Positions 1-4,345 of a stretch of 5,719 nt of DNA are shown in pieces (the stretch's first letter is position 1; the number at the start of each line of letters is the position of its first letter). Location: NCBI GenBank assembly GCA_021841985.1, contig JAKCCP010000288.1, forward strand, positions 1 to 5,719, given 5' to 3'. A program made the position numbers and the translations under genes. The stretch is from Pseudomonadota bacterium (lineage in GTDB: Bacteria > Pseudomonadota > Alphaproteobacteria > Acetobacterales > Acetobacteraceae). The notes under the pieces were generated by a model. It worked only from the letters and a program-made list of their open reading frames with translations. It was not told the origin of the DNA and ran no database searches.

Positions 1-80
1 TTCCGATCTACCGGAACCCGGTTCCCGCGCGGGTGGCGTTCGATCAGGTTTTCCAGGGCGAGGGGGCTGGGCAGGTCCAT
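1..80 (-). CDS. N-terminal fragment of an unidentified protein (runs off left edge)
   Basis: A minus-strand frame opens with ATG at 80-78 and stays open to the window edge, giving 26 residues beginning MDLPSPLALENLIERHPRGN and continuing RVPVDR. An AGGGGG Shine-Dalgarno-like stretch lies 4 nt before the ATG, which supports this as a true start. The gene is divergent from the tRNA gene. I do not recognise the protein with confidence. The N-R-[IV]-P motif resembles the N terminus of anthranilate synthase component I (TrpE), where a similar motif precedes the first domain, but 26 residues are too few to decide. The last two or three codons may be unreliable because the first nine bases of the window match the end of a common sequencing adapter. 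Confidence 0.5.
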   Translation of the reverse strand, partial: MDLPSPLALENLIERHPRGNRVPVDR

Positions 81-98
81 CACGCCCCCTGACGCCGC

Positions 99-122
99 GC
101 CATGGGGAAAGCCATGGGGAAA
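99..122. repeat. 12-bp perfect tandem duplication
   Basis: GCCATGGGGAAA occurs twice back to back (99-110 and 111-122) between the left-edge gene and the tRNA promoter. Each copy has an ATG, but the frame they open is not gene-like. It looks like a recent slippage duplication. No function is evident. Confidence 0.85.
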
Positions 123-136
123 CACCGGGGGCGGGG

Positions 137-166
137 TTGCGGCGGGGCGGCGGCCTGCGCTAGAAG
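137..166 (+). promoter_or_regulatory. Putative promoter of the tRNA-Val gene
   Basis: TTGCGGC at 137-143 and GCTAGAAG at 159-166 are separated by 15 bp. They resemble the housekeeping sigma consensus described for Caulobacter (TTGaCgS, then GCTANAWC), with the spacer about one base longer than usual there. A start near 173 would leave a leader of about 26 nt before the mature tRNA at 199, a normal arrangement for RNase P processing. This is a pattern match only. Confidence 0.5.
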
Positions 167-198
167 CGCTGCTTCCGGGGCGGCTGGTTCCGGACGGT

Positions 199-273
199 GG
201 GCGGTTAGCTCAGCGGGAGAGCGTCCGCTTGACACGCGGGAGGTCACTGGTTCAATCCCAGTACCGCCCACCA
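199..273 (+). tRNA. tRNA-Val (anticodon GAC)
   Basis: A full cloverleaf can be folded by eye. The acceptor stem GGGCGGT (199-205) pairs with ACCGCCC (263-269). The D stem is GCTC/GAGC (208-211 with 219-222). The anticodon stem TCCGC/GCGGG (224-228 with 236-240, one G-U pair) encloses the loop TTGACAC with anticodon GAC at 231-233. The variable region is AGGTC, and the T arm is ACTGG/CCAGT with loop TTCAATC. The discriminator is A270 and the CCA (271-273) is encoded. GAC reads the valine codons GUC and, by wobble, GUU. The gene converges on aroKB, with 48 bp between them. Its 3' end is repeated immediately downstream. Confidence 0.97.
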
Positions 274-303
274 ATATACCGCCCACCAATATACCGCCCA
301 CCA
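263..303 (+). repeat. Stuttered tRNA 3' end: 11-bp acceptor/CCA segment repeated three times
   Basis: ACCGCCCACCA, the 3' acceptor strand plus discriminator and CCA of the tRNA, occurs at 263-273 (inside the gene), 278-288 and 293-303. ATAT separates the copies, so the unit is 15 bp (ACCGCCCACCAATAT). The copies are identical. Repeats containing tRNA 3' ends are known downstream of other bacterial tRNA genes, for example the rtT repeats of Escherichia coli tyrT. Here the copies would form the 3' trailer of the precursor, so each could offer a competing partner for the 5' acceptor strand or a CCA-ended processing site. Confidence 0.95.
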
Positions 304-316
304 AATCCCCGGATTT
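303..316. other. Small inverted repeat between convergent tRNA and aroKB
   Basis: AAATCC (303-308) and GGATTT (311-316) are exact inverted repeats with only two bases between them, just before the aroKB stop codon. A weak bidirectional hairpin is possible because the tRNA and aroKB converge here. Neither strand has a T tract after it, so a classical intrinsic terminator is not supported. Confidence 0.25.
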
Positions 317-321
317 CTCCA

Positions 322-2007
322 TCATTCGGCACAGCCTTCGCGGTGGAGGAGGTCGCGCACCGCGGCTTCGGCGACCTCGCGCGAGGTGAAGGCATCGCCG
401 ATCCCGCGCGCCAGCACGAAGGCGAGGCGGCCATCGCGCATTTTCTTGTCATGGCGCATATGGGCGATCAAGGCGCGCGCCGAGAGCGGCCGGCCGAGAG
501 CGGCCAAGCGCGCTGGAAGACCAACGGCGCCGATATGGGCGATCACCCGTTCGGCGTCAGCGGCCGCGCAATGGCCGAGCCGGACGGAGAGCAGAAACGC
601 GAGACCGAGGCCGATCGCCACCGCCTCGCCATGCAGAATCCGGCCATAGCCGCATTCCGCCTCCAGGGCATGGCCGAAACTATGCCCGAGATTGAGCAGC
701 GCCCGGCCATTGGCCGGCTTCTCCTCGCGCTCGTCCTCGCCGACCACCGCCGCCTTGAAGGCCGCGGCGCGGAGAATGGCCTCCGCCTGAAGGGCGCGGT
801 CGCCGGCGACCACGGCGCCGCCATGCGCCTCGCACCAGGCGAAGAATGCGGCATCGCCGATCAGCCCGGCCTTGACGATTTCGGCATAGCCGGCGCGCAA
901 TTCGCGGGCCGGGAGGCTCGCCAGCGTCGCGGTATCGGCGAGCACGAGACGCGGCTGGTGGAAGGCGCCGACCAGGTTCTTGCCGCGCGGCGTGTTGACG
1001 CCGGTCTTGCCGCCGACGCTCGAATCGACCTGGGCGAGCAGCGTCGTCGGCATCTGCACGAAAGGCAGGCCGCGCAGCGTGGTTGCGGCGGCGAAACCGG
1101 CGAGATCGCCGACCACCCCGCCGCCGAGCGCGATCACCGAAGTCTGCCGCTCGATGCCGAAGCCGAGCAAGCCATCGACGAGGCGCGCGTAGCCGTCGAT
1201 CGATTTGCTTTCCTCGCCGGCCGCGACGATCAGGCTCTCGCACGCGATCGCGGTTGCGGCGAGGCTGGCCTCGAGGCGCGCGAGGTACAGCGGCGCGACC
1301 GTCGCGTCGCTGATGACGACGGCGCGTTTTTGCGGCAGAATCGGAGCGAGCAGCGCGCCGGCGCGATCGATCAGCCCCTCCCCGACGACGATATCATAGG
1401 GTTGGGTCGCGAGCGGCACCCGTAACCGACGCGGCGGGCGATGGCCGGCGATCGCCGCGAATACCCGCCGCGTCGTCGCCTCCAGCGTCTCGTCCTCGCA
1501 ATCGACGATGATGTCCGCCTCGGCATAGAGCGGCGCGCGTTCCGCTTGCAGCCGGGTCAGGATCTCGGCCGGATCGCCGCCGGCGAGCAACGGACGGTGA
1601 GTTCGTCCGGCGACGCGGCGGGCGAGAACCGGGATCGGGCAGCGCAGCCACAGCGACACCGCGCGGGCGCTGATTTCGGCCCGCGTCGCGGGGTCGAGAA
1701 AGGCGCCCCCGCCGGTCGCGAGCACCATCGGCGGCCCGGCGAGCAGGCGCTGGATCACCCGCCGCTCGCCGTCGCGAAATTCGCGCTCGCCGTAGCGGGC
1801 GAAGAGTTCGGCGATGTCGAGCCCGGCGGCGGTCTCGATTTCGGCGTCGGCATCGAGGAAGGGAAGGGCGAGGCGGGCGGCGAGACGGCGGCCGACCGAG
1901 GTTTTCCCCGCCCCCATGAGGCCGATCAGGACCAGGGATCGCCCGGCGAGGGCGGGGATTTCATCGTCTGGCGATGTATCGGCGGATGGCTCGGTGTTGC
2001 GTATCAT
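322..2007 (-). CDS. aroKB: Bifunctional shikimate kinase / 3-dehydroquinate synthase (AroK-AroB fusion)
   Basis: One uninterrupted 561-residue frame carries two shikimate pathway enzymes of the cytoplasm. Residues about 20-190 are shikimate kinase: P-loop GLMGAGKTS (29-37), the LDADAEIE shikimate-binding aspartates (51-58), FRDGE (77-81), the ATGGGA loop (97-102) and the RTHRPLL lid (135-141). Residues about 194-561 are 3-dehydroquinate synthase: YDIVVGEGL at the domain start, the NAD-binding GGGVVGDLAGF (295-305), MPTTLLAQVDSSVGGKTGVN (319-338), and the expected metal ligands E376, H442 (LNLGHSFGHALE) and H459 (LHGEA). No stop or new ribosome site separates the halves. AroB catalyses step 2 and AroK step 5, so this is not a consecutive-step fusion. 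The ATG at 2007 was chosen because the preceding in-frame codons are not kinase-like. No Shine-Dalgarno sequence precedes it, and the mRNA may be almost leaderless. The frame stays open as far as 2970, but that part is only antisense to the next genes. Confidence 0.95.
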   Translation of the reverse strand: MIRNTEPSADTSPDDEIPALAGRSLVLIGLMGAGKTSVGRRLAARLALPFLDADAEIETAAGLDIAELFARYGEREFRDGERRVIQRLLAGPPMVLATGGGAFLDPATRAEISARAVSLWLRCPIPVLARRVAGRTHRPLLAGGDPAEILTRLQAERAPLYAEADIIVDCEDETLEATTRRVFAAIAGHRPPRRLRVPLATQPYDIVVGEGLIDRAGALLAPILPQKRAVVISDATVAPLYLARLEASLAATAIACESLIVAAGEESKSIDGYARLVDGLLGFGIERQTSVIALGGGVVGDLAGFAAATTLRGLPFVQMPTTLLAQVDSSVGGKTGVNTPRGKNLVGAFHQPRLVLADTATLASLPARELRAGYAEIVKAGLIGDAAFFAWCEAHGGAVVAGDRALQAEAILRAAAFKAAVVGEDEREEKPANGRALLNLGHSFGHALEAECGYGRILHGEAVAIGLGLAFLLSVRLGHCAAADAERVIAHIGAVGLPARLAALGRPLSARALIAHMRHDKKMRDGRLAFVLARGIGDAFTSREVAEAAVRDLLHREGCAE

Positions 2008-2025
2008 GGTGGCGGAAGCTAGCAC
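1997..2025 (+). promoter_or_regulatory. Putative promoter for the small membrane protein and xerD
   Basis: TTGCGT (1997-2002) lies 16 bp before CTAGCA (2019-2024), or 17 bp before TAGCAC. A start near 2031 would leave a leader of about 26 nt before the ATG at 2057. The -10 core GCTAGC (2018-2023) is palindromic and is shared with the proposed aroKB promoter on the other strand. The -35 lies inside the first codons of aroKB. Pattern match only. Confidence 0.4.
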
Positions 2026-2046
2026 AGGGGGGAAGCCTAACGCCAA
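2016..2046 (-). promoter_or_regulatory. Putative promoter of aroKB, near-leaderless
   Basis: On the minus strand TTGGCG (2046-2041) is followed after 17 bp by GCTAGCTT (2023-2016), which fits the GCTA core of the alphaproteobacterial housekeeping -10. The sequence just before it is TGT, as also seen at the accA promoter. Only 8 nt lie between the TAGCTT hexamer and the aroKB ATG. Transcription would therefore start 0-3 nt before the start codon, which agrees with the lack of a Shine-Dalgarno sequence. Confidence 0.45.
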
Positions 2047-2056
2047 GAGAGAGCGC

Positions 2057-2203
2057 ATGCGCACAACCCTGCTGATCGTGGTTCTGCTCGGGATCGTCGC
2101 CGCCGGCATCGGCGTGCTGGTGCTCGGCGCCTTCCCGCCGGCGCCGCACACCGCGATGGTCGAAAAGACCCTGCCGCTGACGCGCCCGGCCGCGCCGCGC
2201 TGA
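2057..2203 (+). CDS. Small single-span membrane protein (48 aa) upstream of xerD
   Basis: ATG at 2057 opens a 48-residue frame ending with TGA at 2201-2203. The purine-rich AAGAGAGAG (2045-2053) just before it can serve as a ribosome site. Residues about 4-25 (TLLIVVLLGIVAAGIGVLVL) form one strongly hydrophobic helix with no cysteine lipobox. The tail is FPPAPHTAMVEKTLPLTR and ends in PAAPR. I infer an inner-membrane anchor with a short exposed tail, probably on the periplasmic side, though the charge signal is weak. From memory, short proteins with one helix followed by a P-A-P...EK.[IL]P tail occur near xerD/aroK in other alphaproteobacteria, so this is probably a conserved unnamed family. 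It ends 17 bp before xerD and is probably co-transcribed with it. Function unknown. Confidence 0.75.
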   Translation: MRTTLLIVVLLGIVAAGIGVLVLGAFPPAPHTAMVEKTLPLTRPAAPR

Positions 2204-2220
2204 TCCGGGCGAGCACCGCC

Positions 2221-3120
2221 ATGGACCGCCATCTCGAGGCGTTTCTGGAAATGCTCGCCGCCGAGCGCGATGCCGCCGCCAACACCCGCGAAGCCTATCG
2301 CGCCGATCTCGAGGATTTCGCGGCGTTTGCCGCAGGAAGCGGGGTTTCGCTCGCCGGGGCGACGCCGGCGCTGCTCCGCGATTATCTCGGCCGCCTGCGT
2401 GCCCGGGGGCTGGCGGCGCGGAGCCAGGCGCGGCATCTCTCCGCGCTCCGCCAATTCTATCGCTTTCTGCTGCGCGAGGGTTTTCGCGCCGATGACCCGA
2501 GCGCCGGGCTCGATGCGCCGCGCCCGGGCAAGAAGCTGCCGACATTTCTCTCCCCCCAAGAGATCACCGCCCTCCTCGATGCGGCGGGGCGGCTTCCCGG
2601 AAGGAGCGGGGCGACGGCGGTCGCGGCGCTGGAATTGCTCTATGCCACGGGGCTCCGGGTTTCCGAGCTGCTCGCGCTGTCGCCCTCCGCGATCACCGTC
2701 GGTGAGGCGGTGATCCTGGTGCGTGGCAAGGGCGGCAAGGAACGGATCGTGCCGCTGTCGCCGATCGCCGTGGCGGCGGCCGAGCGCCTGCTCGCGGGGC
2801 GGGAAAAGCCGGGGGGGGAGCCGGGGCGCTGGCTGTTTCCGGGGCGCGATCGGCGCCGCCCGATGACCCGCCAGGGCCTCGCCCTTCTCCTCAAACAGGC
2901 GGCGCTGGTCGCCGGGCTCGACCCGGCTCTGGTCTCGCCGCACGTGCTGCGCCACTCGTTTGCGACCCATCTGCTCGCCAATGGCGCCGATCTCCGCAGT
3001 TTACAGACCCTGCTCGGCCACAGCGCCATCGCGACGACGGAGATCTATACCCATCTCACCACCGAGCGGCTGCAAGCGGCGGTTGCGCGGCATCACCCGC
3101 TGGCGCGCCGGCGGACATGA
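2221..3120 (+). CDS. xerD: Site-specific tyrosine recombinase XerD
   Basis: A 299-residue tyrosine recombinase, the size expected for XerC/XerD, which act at dif to resolve chromosome dimers at division. The N-terminal SAM-like DNA-binding domain covers about 1-95 (FLEMLAAER, NTREAYRADLEDF). The catalytic domain has all six expected residues: R146 (ATGLRVSEL), K170 (RGKGGKERIVPL), H241 and R244 (HVLRHSFATHLL), H267 (LLGHSAIATTEIYTH) and the nucleophile Y276. XerD rather than XerC is favoured by the FLEMLAAER start, the C-terminal HHPLA and the position beside aroK and accA, a neighbourhood typical of alphaproteobacterial xerD. The ATG at 2221 fits the family N terminus; the ribosome site is weak (GGGCGAG). 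It lies 17 bp after the small membrane protein gene. An 8-G run lies in the codons for residues 197-199. It is not an element integrase: nothing mobile is visible nearby. Confidence 0.94.
   Translation: MDRHLEAFLEMLAAERDAAANTREAYRADLEDFAAFAAGSGVSLAGATPALLRDYLGRLRARGLAARSQARHLSALRQFYRFLLREGFRADDPSAGLDAPRPGKKLPTFLSPQEITALLDAAGRLPGRSGATAVAALELLYATGLRVSELLALSPSAITVGEAVILVRGKGGKERIVPLSPIAVAAAERLLAGREKPGGEPGRWLFPGRDRRRPMTRQGLALLLKQAALVAGLDPALVSPHVLRHSFATHLLANGADLRSLQTLLGHSAIATTEIYTHLTTERLQAAVARHHPLARRRT
2811..2818 (+). repeat. 8-G homopolymer inside xerD
   Basis: Eight consecutive G follow CC in the codons for P197-G198-G199, in a loop between the K170 strand and the H241 helix. The frame is intact as written. 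Runs of this length are prone to slippage and to sequencing error. Confidence 0.9.
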
Positions 3121-3122
3121 GC

Positions 3123-3191
3123 GGCGCGGGATTGGTCGCCGGAACGGCGCGGGATTGATCGCCGGAACGGCGCGGGATTGGTTGCCGGGAA
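3123..3191. repeat. Three tandem 23-bp repeats between xerD and accA
   Basis: Units at 3123-3145, 3146-3168 and 3169-3191 each begin GGCGCGGGATTG and differ at only a few positions (GGTCG, GATCG and GGTTG in the middle; GGAAC or GGGAA at the end). The array begins two bases after the xerD stop. Each junction forms a small perfect hairpin, CGCCG-GAA-CGGCG (3137-3149 and 3160-3172). The third unit supplies the proposed -35 of accA, and the first two carry equivalent TTGRTYG sequences without a -10. Confidence 0.93.
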
Positions 3192-3205
3192 ATTTGTGCT
3201 AAAGC
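3178..3205 (+). promoter_or_regulatory. Putative accA promoter, near-leaderless
   Basis: TTGGTTG (3178-3184) is followed after 13 bp by GCTAAAGC (3198-3205), close to the Caulobacter-type TTGaCgS / GCTANAWC arrangement. TGT precedes the GCTA, as at the aroKB promoter. Only 8 nt separate the -10 hexamer from the accA ATG at 3214, so the transcript would begin 0-3 nt before the start codon. There is no Shine-Dalgarno sequence in that interval. Confidence 0.5.
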
Positions 3206-3213
3206 CCCTCGCC

Positions 3214-4170
3214 ATGCGCCATTTCCTCGATTTCGAAAAACCGATCGCCGAGCTGGAAAGCAAGATCGACGAGCTGCGCCGGATGGCCGAGCCGGGCGGG
3301 ATCAATATCGCCGAGGAGGTCGCGCGCCTGACCGAAAAAGTGGACCGCCAGCTCCGCACCACCTACGCCAAGCTCTCGCCGTGGCAGAAAGCACAGGTCG
3401 CGCGCCACCCTGAGCGGCCCAAGGCGAGTGACTACGTTGCCGCCCTGATCACCGAGTTCACGCCGCTCGCCGGCGATCGTGCTTTCGCCGATGACGCGGC
3501 GGTGATCGGCGGGCTGGGGCGCTTCCAGGGCCACGCGGTGATGGTGCTCGGCACGGAGAAGGGCAATGACACCGAAAGCCGGGTCAAACATAATTTCGGC
3601 ATGAGCCGGCCGGAAGGGTATCGCAAGGCGCGGCGGCTGATCGAACTCGCCGGGCGGTTTGGTCTGCCCGTTCTCACTTTCGTCGATACCTCCGGCGCCT
3701 ATCCCGGGATCGAGGCGGAAGCGCGCGGCCAGGCCGAGGCGATCGCGCGGGCGATCGAGGCCTGTCTCGCGGCACCCGTGCCGATCGTCGCCACCATCAT
3801 CGGCGAAGGCGGCTCCGGCGGCGCGATCGCGCTGGCCAGCGGCGACGCCGTCTTGATGCTCGAGCACGCGATCTACTCGGTGATCTCGCCCGAGGGCTGC
3901 GCCTCCATCCTGTGGCGTGACGCGAGTGCGGCGGAGGCGGCGGCGGAGGCCCTGAAACTCACCGCCGACGACCTCAAACGTCTCGCCCTGATCGATCAGG
4001 TGATCGCCGAACCGCTCGGCGGCGCCCATCGCGCGCCCGAGGTCGCGATCGCCGCCGTGGCCGAGGCCATCGCCAAAGCTCTCACGCCGCTCCTCGCCCT
4101 CACCCCGGAGGTGCTGTGCGACCGGCGAGCGGAGAAATTCCTCGCCATGGGGCGCGACGGCGTGACTTGA
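3214..4170 (+). CDS. accA: Acetyl-CoA carboxylase carboxyltransferase subunit alpha
   Basis: A 318-residue protein, almost the length of Escherichia coli AccA (319). With AccD it forms the carboxyltransferase that moves the carboxyl group from carboxybiotin on AccB to acetyl-CoA, giving malonyl-CoA, the committed step of fatty acid synthesis in the cytoplasm. Family signatures appear in order: the N-terminal helix [19 protein letters not shown] (4-22), [11 protein letters not shown] (64-74), the VLGTEKG strand (111-117), [12 protein letters not shown] (128-139), [18 protein letters not shown] (156-173), the GEGGSGGA oxyanion turn (197-204) and [14 protein letters not shown] (223-236). The C-terminal helix ends at EKFLAMGR. 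The ATG at 3214 matches the family start; a TTG at 3178 would add 12 residues inside a tandem repeat and is unlikely. accD is not in the window. The gene follows xerD by 93 bp and probably has its own promoter. Confidence 0.97.
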   Translation: MRHFLDFEKPIAELESKIDELRRMAEPGGINIAEEVARLTEKVDRQLRTTYAKLSPWQKAQVARHPERPKASDYVAALITEFTPLAGDRAFADDAAVIGGLGRFQGHAVMVLGTEKGNDTESRVKHNFGMSRPEGYRKARRLIELAGRFGLPVLTFVDTSGAYPGIEAEARGQAEAIARAIEACLAAPVPIVATIIGEGGSGGAIALASGDAVLMLEHAIYSVISPEGCASILWRDASAAEAAAEALKLTADDLKRLALIDQVIAEPLGGAHRAPEVAIAAVAEAIAKALTPLLALTPEVLCDRRAEKFLAMGRDGVT

Positions 4171-4189
4171 CCAAGGATGGGGGAAAATT

Positions 4190-4216
4190 GTTCTTTTTTA
4201 TAAAAAAGAACTTTTT
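4190..4216 (+). terminator. A/T-only perfect palindrome plus T5, possible accA terminator
   Basis: Bases 4190-4211 form a perfect 22-bp palindrome: GTTCTTTTTTA followed directly by its reverse complement. Only the outer pairs contain G or C. Five T (4212-4216) follow on the plus strand. It lies 20 bp after the accA stop. The all-A/T stem is weak for a classical terminator, but the position fits. The centre also contains TATAAA on both strands (4199-4204 on plus), so an A/T-rich -10 is an alternative reading. Confidence 0.5.
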
Positions 4217-4224
4217 CACCCGTT

Positions 4225-4265
4225 GGGCAGTGCCTGCGGCGCTGTCCGCTCCGGGAAAACCGGAG
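4225..4265 (+). other. Two adjacent GC-rich hairpins downstream of accA
   Basis: Bases 4225-4234 pair with 4238-4247 (10 pairs including two G-U, loop TGC). CTCCGG (4249-4254) then pairs with CCGGAG (4260-4265) across the loop GAAAA. The second hairpin is followed by AAAAGTCTTTTTGC, so the U tract is delayed by several bases. Both lie between the two A/T-rich hairpins and belong to the same structured block. Confidence 0.5.
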
Positions 4266-4278
4266 AAAAGTCTTTTTG

Positions 4279-4320
4279 CTTCTTTTTCTTCAGAAAAAGA
4301 AGATTCTTTCTTTTGTTTTT
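4279..4320 (+). terminator. Rho-independent terminator-like hairpin before the transporter gene
   Basis: CTTCTTTTTC (4279-4288) and GAAAAAGAAG (4293-4302) form a perfect 10-bp stem with loop TTCA. A T-rich tract, ATTCTTTCTTTTGTTTTT, follows to 4320. The opposite strand has no comparable tract, so it acts on the plus strand if at all. It ends 25 bp before the transporter start codon. It may terminate accA transcription or lie in the transporter leader as an attenuator. Confidence 0.6.
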
Positions 4321-4345
4321 GCTTGGCACGAAAGAGCGACAATCC

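Noticed and set aside
13..25. Inverted repeat GGAACC-C-GGTTCC near the left edge
   Set aside because: It lies inside the left-edge coding frame and is short; the single-base loop makes a hairpin unlikely, and it may be an operator-like match by chance.
199..303. An integration site of a mobile element at the tRNA-Val gene
   Set aside because: The repeats are 15 bp apart with nothing between them, and the only recombinase nearby is the housekeeping XerD, whose neighbours are core genes.
229..1425. A 398-codon plus-strand frame opposite aroKB
   Set aside because: It begins inside the tRNA gene and runs antisense to conserved AroB motifs; its composition is shadow-like.
2008..2970. N-terminal extension of the aroKB frame by 321 codons
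   Set aside because: It is antisense to xerD and the small membrane protein, has no kinase similarity, and the family start matches the ATG at 2007.
3178..3213. TTG start 12 codons upstream of accA
   Set aside because: The added residues are encoded by the third tandem repeat and the proposed promoter, and the family N terminus begins at the ATG at 3214.
3199..4029. A 276-codon minus-strand frame opposite accA
   Set aside because: accA is unambiguous on the plus strand, and the antisense protein shows no domain.
4324..4338. TGGCACG before the transporter, resembling the -24 element of a sigma-54 promoter
   Set aside because: The required GC at -12 is missing at the correct GG-N10-GC spacing (CG is found), and TTGC is absent.
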